Positions 1 to 5,334 of a stretch of DNA of 5,740 nt are shown in pieces. Origin of the DNA: Bacteroidota bacterium. Its GTDB lineage: Bacteria; Bacteroidota; Ignavibacteria; SZUA-365. Positions within the stretch are counted from its first letter, which is position 1. Each line of letters begins with the position of its first letter. The translations under genes and the position numbers were made by a program. Below the pieces are notes generated by a model. That model was not told where the DNA came from. It was given only the letters and a program-made list of their open reading frames with translations, and did no database searches. The stretch spans positions 1 to 5,740 of the forward strand of contig JAGTUZ010000169.1 of NCBI GenBank assembly GCA_018224415.1. Direction: 5' to 3'.

Positions 1-17
1 ACGAAACGGAGTACGCT

Positions 18-602
18 ATGGCATATATCCCTGGACATGATGAATTTCCCATGGAGAAAGAGGTTTCCGAAATGTTTGATCGCTACCGCGCTCCCTGGGG
101 CGGACTCGACAACATTCTCGGCATCCATGCCTTGCTTCCGGATACACTCGAGCCGCACATGGTGCTGTACCGTCAACTCATGTTCGCACGTGGACCTCTC
201 TCCCGCCGCGAGCGCGAGCTGATCGCAACGGTGGTTTCCACGGCAAACAACTGTGATTATTGCATTCACCATCACTCCGACGCCCTCGATCGTGTCACAC
301 ACGACCGGCCGCTCGCCCTTGCCGTGCGGATGAATTTCCACAACGCGGATCTTTCGGAAAAGGAATCCGCGATGTTGAGATATGCCGATCAGTTGACCCG
401 TCATCCAAGTGCAGCGCACAGGGAGCTTCTGGACGAATTACGGAAACTGGGATTCACAGACGAGGCGCTGCTCCATCTCTGCCTGGTAACCGCATACTTC
501 AATTTCGTGAACCGTATTGCCCTCGGCCTAGGCGTGGAACTGGAATCCTATTGGGGGAAGGACGGTTTCAGCGAACCCTCCCAACGTATGGCGCACGATT
601 AG
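18..602 (+). CDS. AhpD-like carboxymuconolactone decarboxylase / peroxidase-related protein
   Basis: A 194-residue cytoplasmic protein of the AhpD/carboxymuconolactone decarboxylase superfamily, closest to the 'uncharacterized peroxidase-related enzyme' group by length and motif. The catalytic pattern of AhpD is visible: Glu67 in RRERELIA, then C79-x2-C82-x3-H86 in NNCDYCIHHH. The Glu-to-Cys spacing of 12 residues and the CxxCxxxH pattern match the Glu118/Cys130/Cys133/His137 set known for mycobacterial AhpD. The position equivalent to AhpD His132 is Tyr81 here. No signal peptide or membrane segment is seen; the rest is helical (for example residues 112-172). The start is supported by GGAG at 8-11 with a 6-nt spacer. 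By family, it would use the cysteine pair for thiol-dependent peroxide reduction or a related redox reaction. The physiological substrate cannot be read from sequence. It lies upstream of a peroxiredoxin-like gene on the same strand, with an epimerase remnant between them. Confidence 0.9.
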   Translation: MAYIPGHDEFPMEKEVSEMFDRYRAPWGGLDNILGIHALLPDTLEPHMVLYRQLMFARGPLSRRERELIATVVSTANNCDYCIHHHSDALDRVTHDRPLALAVRMNFHNADLSEKESAMLRYADQLTRHPSAAHRELLDELRKLGFTDEALLHLCLVTAYFNFVNRIALGLGVELESYWGKDGFSEPSQRMAHD

Positions 603-629
603 ATCATTCCGGGAAGAGCAACTCCCCTG

Positions 630-1012
630 AGACGGGCGATCCGATGTGGGGCGTTGGCAAATGTCCGCCTCCTGACAACCTCTCCGGCAATTATTCACGA
701 TCTTAGGGTATTCCGTACCTGTGGAAACCCCCGGTTCGCGGACAATATACCGGATCAGATGGTACGATTCCGCATCTCCCTGAGCGGTACTCCCTGATTG
801 TCGATGCGCTGATCGGGTATGGCATGCACGGAGCGATCACCGGACTGGCGAAACGTTTGATCGAATGGACGGCGAAACAAACCGTACCCGTGCTTTCCCT
901 CGACATCCCCTCCGGAGTCTATCATCGACTCGGCATCCCGTACACGACCCCGTTCGTCAACAATCCCATCGTCAGACTATTCACCGATTCACTGATCAAT
1001 ACCGAGGAATAG
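630..1012 (+). pseudogene. NAD(P)H-hydrate epimerase (YjeF_N) remnant, frameshifted and deleted
   Basis: Remnant of the enzyme that epimerises damaged NAD(P)H hydrate. The clearest part, in the frame ending at TAG 1010-1012, reads YSLIVDALIGYG, then AKRLIEW and VLSLDIPSG, the signature of the second half of a YjeF_N domain. The nucleotide-binding GNNGGDG segment and the N-terminal helices are absent. The frame is closed by TAG at 704-706, but another frame carries ANVRLLTTSP and HDLRVFRTCG (about 651-725), which resemble the part of YjeF_N just before. The two frames would join if one C had been lost from the C run at 728-732. After LDIPSG the sequence passes directly to VYHRLGIPYTTPF and IVRL, which I recognise as the family's C-terminal end, so roughly 50-60 residues appear to be missing. 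No good start codon or ribosome binding site precedes the conserved part. The left limit is approximate. Family assignment is fairly sure; the exact lesions are inference. Confidence 0.7.
1004..1007 (+). promoter_or_regulatory. Ribosome binding site of the peroxiredoxin-like gene
   Basis: GAGG, 7 nt before the ATG at 1015. It fixes the start of the peroxiredoxin-like gene at 1015 rather than at the in-frame ATG at 865, which has no such site and would add about 50 residues that overlap the epimerase remnant. The site lies within the final codons (Glu-Glu) of that remnant, which may explain why this 3' end has been retained. Confidence 0.65.
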
Positions 1013-1014
1013 AC

Positions 1015-1656
1015 ATGCTCTTGCACGAATTATTGACTGCCTCTCTCCTGCTCCTGCCGCTTGGCAGCGTGGTCGCTCAGTCGCCCCACACGCAGGCGGT
1101 TCCCGACAGGGCCGAGGACGTCTGTCCACTCAAACCCGGTATGGACGTACCGGACATCCGGCTCGCCGCAGTCGAGGGGGGAATGGTGTCCCTGCCCGAG
1201 GCCTGCGCGGAACAGCCCACGGTTTTGATCTTTTACAGAGGGGGTTGGTGTCCCTTTTGCAACGTCCAGCTCGGACAGCTGCAATCGCGGGAACAGGACC
1301 TTCGCGATCTCGGCTACCGAATAATCGGCATCTCTCCCGACACGCCACAGCACTTGAAGGAGAGCATCGGGAAACATGAGCTCACCTATTCCCTGCTCTC
1401 GGACAGCGACATGGAAGCCGCGAAACAATTCGGCGTTGCCTACCAGCTCGACAAGGAGACCGTCGACAAATACAAGGGCTACAATCTGGATATCGAAGGC
1501 GCTTCGGGCCAGACGCATCACATGCTTCCCGTCCCCGCGGTGTTCGTCCTTGACCGTTCCGGCCGCATCGTGTTTTCCTATGTCAATCCTGACTACAAGG
1601 TCCGTCTCGACCCTGACGTTCTTATCGCCGCGGCGAAGGCTGCCGTGAATTCCTGA
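1015..1656 (+). CDS. Exported peroxiredoxin-like (AhpC/TSA, PRX-like2) thiol protein
   Basis: A 213-residue thioredoxin-fold protein of the AhpC/TSA 'peroxiredoxin-like' group. The core motif FYRGGWCPFC places the probable peroxidatic Cys79 in a CxxC arrangement with Cys82 (codons at 1249 and 1258). Other family hallmarks are CPLKPG (37-42), GYRIIGISPD (about 102-111), LLSDSD, AKQFGVAYQLD, LPVPAVFVLD and FSYVNPDYKVRL. Residues 1-21 form a hydrophobic leader ending SVVAQ, which suggests signal-peptidase cleavage after Ala21 and a periplasmic location. The leader has no Lys or Arg in its n-region, so export is likely but not certain. The start at 1015 is chosen on the GAGG at 1004-1007. The expected role is thiol-dependent peroxide reduction in the envelope; the reductant is unknown. 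The gene converges on the polyferredoxin gene, with a strong hairpin 62 nt after its stop. Confidence 0.9.
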   Translation: MLLHELLTASLLLLPLGSVVAQSPHTQAVPDRAEDVCPLKPGMDVPDIRLAAVEGGMVSLPEACAEQPTVLIFYRGGWCPFCNVQLGQLQSREQDLRDLGYRIIGISPDTPQHLKESIGKHELTYSLLSDSDMEAAKQFGVAYQLDKETVDKYKGYNLDIEGASGQTHHMLPVPAVFVLDRSGRIVFSYVNPDYKVRLDPDVLIAAAKAAVNS

Positions 1657-1717
1657 CCAGGTCGCATAGCACACGGGCGCATGCCCCCAGATCGGCAATA
1701 CCGCCGTCCCGCATGCA

Positions 1718-1761
1718 CAAACACAACAACCCCGCGAATACCCGCGGGGTTGTTGTGTTTG
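1718..1761. terminator. Bidirectional terminator hairpin between convergent genes
   Basis: A perfect inverted repeat: left arm 1718-1736, 6-nt loop 1737-1742, right arm 1743-1761, giving 19 base pairs. The inner part of the stem is G+C-rich (CCCCGCG/CGCGGGG) and the outer part is AAC/GTT-rich, so each strand ends in a T-rich arm (GTTGTTGTGTTT) instead of a separate U tract. It sits between the peroxiredoxin stop (1654-1656) and the polyferredoxin stop (1786-1788), which are convergent, so it can serve both transcripts. Function is inferred from structure and position. Confidence 0.85.
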
Positions 1762-1775
1762 AGGAGGAGGAGGAG
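1761..1775. repeat. Short GAG trinucleotide repeat (5 units)
   Basis: Five consecutive GAG units lie directly against the right arm of the terminator hairpin in the non-coding space before the 3' end of the polyferredoxin gene. Such tracts can vary in unit number. No gene begins here: the ATG at 1778 is followed by a stop after three codons. Confidence 0.6.
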
Positions 1776-1785
1776 AAATGACGAA

Positions 1786-3099
1786 TTAGATATTCCGTGT
1801 GTCGACGGGACCGTTTTCCAGGTTGAGCACGCCACGGGGACAGACCGAGGAACAAACGCCACAGCCGACGCAGGAGGCACGAACGATATCGGCACCACGC
1901 TGCGCGTAGGCGCGGACATCAATACCCATTTCGCAATATGTCGAGCAGTTGCCGCAGGAAATGCACTGCTCCCCGTTCGTTGTGATGCGGAAGCGGGAGA
2001 AGTATCTCTGGATGATGCCGAGTATGGCCGCTTGCGGACAGCCGAAACGGCACCATACACGGGACCCCATCAGGGGATAAAACCCTACGCCGACCACGCC
2101 GGAAAACATCGCTCCGATAGCGAATCCATACGTACGGCTGAAACCTCTCGATAGTCCACCGAGCACCGCGCCTTCCATCGCTGAATTCAGCCACAGCAGG
2201 CCGGTCATGACGACGGCGAATACCAGTACGCTGTGGATCATCCACCGCTCGATGCGCCAGGCAGTGAGGGATTTGTCTGACAATTGCCGCCATGGGTCGC
2301 CCAGCGTCTCCGCCAGTGCCCCGCAACCACATACCCAGGAACAGTACCAACGCTTGCCGTAAAAATACGTGAGCACAGGCGTCGCGAGGAAGGCCATCAC
2401 CAATGTCCAGAATCCCATGAATACCGCGAGATGCGTACCGTCAAACAGCGAGGACAGCTTCGAAGGAAAGAGATAATCGTATTTCAGCGGCCAGAAATAA
2501 TGGAAGTAGAACTCCGGTTCGTTGAACAGCTGCAGAAGTCCTGGAATGAGCAGCGAGAAAACGAGCTGGAAAAACATCACGGAAATCGTCCTGATCGTCT
2601 GATAGCGCGAGTGCCGGTACTTGATCAGCATGCGGACACCCATGATCAGCACGGCGAGCGTGTACAGCGTGCCGTAAAGGAACCAACGGTCGGCGGCCTT
2701 GCCGCGAAGGGGCCAACTTAAGGGATCGAACGCGACCACCATGTGGTCAAGTGTCGAGGGAAACCAGTACAGAGTGACATAGAATGCCGTGATCAGGATT
2801 CCGAGCAGCCAGGCAACCGATCGACGGTTTTTCCAGGGACTGAACATGATGCCGTCGTGGTTGATGCCCGGTTTCCGAGCGCCGATGCCGGGAAGGATGG
2901 CCAGAAGTGCACCGATCGTACCCACGCCCAAACTGAGCATGGAATACAGCAGCGGAATCGAGGCAAACGCTCCGGTCGCTCCGATCATAAACACCAGGAC
3001 GCCCACGCCGAACAGCGCGAGACCGATCTTCCGGATTGGGGATTCCGTGTACGAATGCCCGCGCAATTCGGCAGGGATCTGTATCTGCATCGCTTTCAT
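1786..3099 (-). CDS. Membrane-bound 4Fe-4S polyferredoxin (NapH/CcoG-like)
   Basis: A 437-residue integral membrane iron-sulfur protein. Eight hydrophobic segments are seen, near residues 24-44, 46-70, 95-112, 139-158, 171-191, 222-246, 286-305 and 324-344. Basic loops (ARKP, KNRR, IKYRHSRY, YGKRW) favour both termini in the cytoplasm. After helix 6 comes C253-x3-C257-x-C259 in CSWVCGCGALAETLGDPW, and after helix 8 WCRFGCP (C350, C354), the paired cysteine motifs of the NapH/CcoG-type membrane domain. The C-terminus carries two classic 4Fe-4S sites, CISCGNCSTYC (C379/382/385/389) and CVGCGVCSSVCP (C410/413/416/420). I infer that it takes electrons on the cytoplasmic face and passes them to quinone or a periplasmic acceptor. 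The start at 3099 overlaps the stop of the upstream oxidoreductase (ATGA) and has AAGGAG 8 nt upstream. A longer reading frame to 3213 is unlikely because it lies wholly within that gene. The exact partner and reaction are unknown. Confidence 0.9.
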   Translation of the reverse strand: MKAMQIQIPAELRGHSYTESPIRKIGLALFGVGVLVFMIGATGAFASIPLLYSMLSLGVGTIGALLAILPGIGARKPGINHDGIMFSPWKNRRSVAWLLGILITAFYVTLYWFPSTLDHMVVAFDPLSWPLRGKAADRWFLYGTLYTLAVLIMGVRMLIKYRHSRYQTIRTISVMFFQLVFSLLIPGLLQLFNEPEFYFHYFWPLKYDYLFPSKLSSLFDGTHLAVFMGFWTLVMAFLATPVLTYFYGKRWYCSWVCGCGALAETLGDPWRQLSDKSLTAWRIERWMIHSVLVFAVVMTGLLWLNSAMEGAVLGGLSRGFSRTYGFAIGAMFSGVVGVGFYPLMGSRVWCRFGCPQAAILGIIQRYFSRFRITTNGEQCISCGNCSTYCEMGIDVRAYAQRGADIVRASCVGCGVCSSVCPRGVLNLENGPVDTRNI

Positions 3100-4451
3100 G
3101 CCATCATCTCCTTCTTCTGGCCGCGAGCAGGTGCCAATCGTCGAAGGCCACGCTTCCGATGCAGTTGGAGGGTGCGTTCGGGGTGCGTTCTGTTCCAGAG
3201 ATCGATCAGGCATTGTTCGGACTGCACGAAGAACTCTGGATCGAAGTTTCCTTCCCCGAGGTGTTCAAGCACGTACGGCACCGTCTTCTTCTCTGCGATC
3301 CAGCGCTCGCAGACGCGATGCCGGTATCGGATTCCCATAAGATTGAATCCGATCACAACGTCGCGTTGATCGTAGACGATGCGGATGGCCTGCTCGCCCG
3401 CCGGGTGTTCCCAGTACAGCGTCTGCACATCATCAAGAACCGGAGGTACGTATCCGTAGGTCTGATATTCTATATCGAGGAATTTCGCCGAATTGAAGAG
3501 TATTCCTCGGTCGTAGGGCTTCCGCTCGCCACAGAGATGCGCGGCGAGTGCCTCGCCGTGCATCCCGGCGGTGTACCAGAGCTGCTCGATGCGATTCCGT
3601 CCTCCATCCGTGGCGACGATTTCCGCGCAGTCACCGATCGCGAAGACGTTCGGGATAGTGGTCTCGAAGTACTCGTTGACAAGGATTCCACGCCCCGTGG
3701 CGATCTCGCTGCCTTCGCACAGGATGATGTTTGGATGCACGCCAGCGGTGATTCCGACAAACTGACACGGGATTTCGTCACCGTCACTGCTTCGCACCGC
3801 GCGCACCCGTCCTGCCGAATCCGGCAGAATTTTGGCGAGTTCAGTCGAAAGCCGCAGCCGAATTCCGTGCGAGAGGATATGCCGGTTGATCATCGCCGAC
3901 TCTTCAGGGGGCAGGATATTGTTCCAGTAACTGTCCTCGCGCACCAGGAAGGTGACTTCAATACCACGGGAATGCAGCATCTCGGCCATCTCGATGCCGA
4001 TCAAGCCTCCGCCGACGATGACGGCCGACGAAATGTCGTTCGTGTTCTGCTCCATAAGCCGGAGGTCTTGCATTGAATACAGTCCCTGCACACCATCAAG
4101 GTCTTGCCCCGGCCAACCGAACTTGTTCGACTGCGACCCTGTTGCGAGCACAAGGGTGTCATAGCCGACCGCATTGCCGGACGCGAGTCGCAGGAGGCGC
4201 GCCTCGGTATCTATGCCACTGACATGGTCGAAGAGCAGGTTGATGCGATTCTTGATCCAGAACCAATCCTCGTAGGGTTTCGTCTGCTCGTAGGTCATGT
4301 GACCCATGTAGATATACATGAGTGCCGTTCGCGAGAAGAAATGCTCGGTCTCGCTTCCGATAACGGTTATGCGGGCGTCGCTGCCCTTGCGGATATGCCG
4401 TGCCGCGGTGATGCCGGCGACGCCGTTTCCGATAATGACAACATTGTTCAT
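3096..4451 (-). CDS. FAD-dependent NAD(P)H oxidoreductase
   Basis: A 451-residue soluble flavoprotein of the pyridine nucleotide-disulfide oxidoreductase superfamily, resembling the N-terminal part of NirB and rubredoxin/ferredoxin reductases. The N-terminal Rossmann motif VVIIGNGVAGITAARHI (4-20) binds FAD, and LVLATGS (100-106) follows. AVIVGGGLIGIEMAEML (143-159) is the NAD(P)H-binding fold, and NVFAIGDCAEI (268-278) is the second FAD motif. There is no redox CxxxxC pair, so electrons should go from NAD(P)H through FAD directly to a protein acceptor. About 130 residues follow the last FAD motif, ending in a basic tail (near 431-447). No signal peptide is seen, so it is cytoplasmic. Its stop codon overlaps the start of the membrane polyferredoxin gene, implying translational coupling, and that protein is the obvious electron acceptor. 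Only a weak GGAG, 14 nt upstream, precedes the ATG at 4451. The physiological direction of electron flow cannot be read from sequence. Confidence 0.92.
   Translation of the reverse strand: MNNVVIIGNGVAGITAARHIRKGSDARITVIGSETEHFFSRTALMYIYMGHMTYEQTKPYEDWFWIKNRINLLFDHVSGIDTEARLLRLASGNAVGYDTLVLATGSQSNKFGWPGQDLDGVQGLYSMQDLRLMEQNTNDISSAVIVGGGLIGIEMAEMLHSRGIEVTFLVREDSYWNNILPPEESAMINRHILSHGIRLRLSTELAKILPDSAGRVRAVRSSDGDEIPCQFVGITAGVHPNIILCEGSEIATGRGILVNEYFETTIPNVFAIGDCAEIVATDGGRNRIEQLWYTAGMHGEALAAHLCGERKPYDRGILFNSAKFLDIEYQTYGYVPPVLDDVQTLYWEHPAGEQAIRIVYDQRDVVIGFNLMGIRYRHRVCERWIAEKKTVPYVLEHLGEGNFDPEFFVQSEQCLIDLWNRTHPERTLQLHRKRGLRRLAPARGQKKEMMA
3108..3113 (-). promoter_or_regulatory. Ribosome binding site of the polyferredoxin gene
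   Basis: AAGGAG on the minus strand, 8 nt before the ATG at 3099 and inside the last codons of the oxidoreductase gene. With the ATGA stop/start overlap at 3096-3099 it supports this start and suggests translational coupling of the two redox proteins. Confidence 0.7.
3170..3190. repeat. Near-perfect 11-bp tandem duplication inside the oxidoreductase gene
   Basis: GGGTGCGTTC occurs at 3170-3179 and again at 3181-3190, separated by one G, which gives an 11-bp period. It lies in the 3' part of the oxidoreductase gene and encodes RTHPERT. Because 11 is not a multiple of three, the two copies are read in different frames. Confidence 0.6.
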
Positions 4452-4481
4452 GTGCTGTGCTTGTGCTCCGCTGTGGTGGGA

Positions 4482-5330
4482 TCAGAATACGAGAACGCGG
4501 GTGATATTGAAACCGAAACGCAGTTTGCCGTCGTTGAAGGCATCGGGCGCCCCTGCGAGAAACTGCGTGGGATTGAGCAAGTCGCTGTTACTGAGGATCA
4601 CCTTGAAGAAATGACCGCCGGTCTCCAGTTCTATTCCGAAGGAGACGGGATTGTGTCCGCCGCGCCAGCCGGTGATCGTGGGATTCCATTCCGCGAGCAC
4701 GTTGAATACATCCGTGATGTAGTACTGGGCGTGGAGCCCGATCGTAAATGAATACTGCGTTTCCGCACATTCAAGGTGACTGTTGTGAAGATAGGACGGA
4801 ACCAAGCCGAACGCAAAGGAGTCCCCCAGCATCGTGTTGACGATCAGCTGGCCATAGGCCTGTGTGCTTTCGCCATCCCAGGCGTCTCGTCCCGTCACGC
4901 TCGTGTTCTGGGCCACGCCCGCGCGGGCGGCAATGTGCAGGGGGAGAATCGCACTTCGCAGTGCGATGAGGGTGTGCTTCACGTTGAGATCGAGATTGTC
5001 CTGCACATTGCTCCGCCCGAGCGTGACAATACCGTTGTCGCTGAAGGCATAACCCAGCGCGATCCGGATGTTGACGGGACCGTCGAAGCCGTAGAGATGC
5101 TCCGCTCCCTCGTCGAGGGTCGGGATGAAGCGATGGGAGATTTCGAATTCGTATTCACCGGAAGCCAGCCGTGCGGCCGTGGGGAGATTGACCGCCTGTG
5201 TGGAGTGAAACAGTTCGAGCGGTGGAAGTTCGACGTCCTCGCTGCGCGTCCAGCTGCTCTGGCTCCATGCGGACTGGCCGGAAAGGACGAAGAAAGCTAT
5301 CAAGATGATAAATCGTATCATGCATCGCAT
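4482..5330 (-). CDS. DUF5777-family outer-membrane beta-barrel protein
   Basis: A 282-residue exported protein. Residues 1-23 are a clear signal peptide (Arg at 2 and 6, hydrophobic core IILIAFFVL, AWS before Gln24). The mature part alternates polar and hydrophobic residues and matches the DUF5777 pattern as I know it: FHSTQAVNLPTA (41-52), FEISHRF (62-68), LYGFDGPVNIRIALGYAF (79-96), TLGRS, LDLNVKHTLI, then GGHFFKVILSNSDLLNPTQF (238-257) and RFGFNITRVLVF at the end. The final Phe is typical of the C-terminal signal of outer-membrane beta-barrels. The start at 5330 is preferred over the Met at 5321 because AAGGGG lies 7 nt upstream of it. It follows the YceI gene after only 4 nt and precedes the oxidoreductase by 30 nt. 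No molecular function is established for the family to my knowledge. A structural or transport role beside YceI is a guess. Confidence 0.85.
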   Translation of the reverse strand: MRCMIRFIILIAFFVLSGQSAWSQSSWTRSEDVELPPLELFHSTQAVNLPTAARLASGEYEFEISHRFIPTLDEGAEHLYGFDGPVNIRIALGYAFSDNGIVTLGRSNVQDNLDLNVKHTLIALRSAILPLHIAARAGVAQNTSVTGRDAWDGESTQAYGQLIVNTMLGDSFAFGLVPSYLHNSHLECAETQYSFTIGLHAQYYITDVFNVLAEWNPTITGWRGGHNPVSFGIELETGGHFFKVILSNSDLLNPTQFLAGAPDAFNDGKLRFGFNITRVLVF

Positions 5331-5334
5331 CCGC

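Noticed and set aside
654..697. TTGGCA (654-659) and TATTCA (692-697) as a possible promoter for the peroxiredoxin gene
   Set aside because: The spacing is far beyond the usual 16-18 nt, and the elements lie in the epimerase remnant far from the start. No convincing promoter was found anywhere in the window.
260..706. A 148-codon plus-strand frame overlapping the AhpD-like gene
   Set aside because: Most of it is an out-of-frame reading of the AhpD-like gene; the remaining part (603-706) adds no recognisable sequence in that frame.
1030..1698. A 222-codon minus-strand open frame opposite the peroxiredoxin gene
   Set aside because: The plus strand has an unambiguous peroxiredoxin with signature motifs. 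The antisense product resembles nothing known and would cross towards the terminator from the wrong side.
1761..1789. GAGGAGGAGGAGGAG followed by ATG at 1778, resembling a strong ribosome binding site and start
   Set aside because: The frame stops after ATG ACG AAT, so no protein can start there; the purine run is best described as a simple repeat next to the terminator.
3036..4076. A 346-codon open frame on the plus strand opposite the oxidoreductase gene
   Set aside because: It lies antisense to a gene with clear FAD and NAD(P)H motifs, shows no recognisable family pattern, and is explained by the codon bias of the opposite strand. The same holds for plus-strand frames at 2743-3369, 4104-4751 and 4776-5354.
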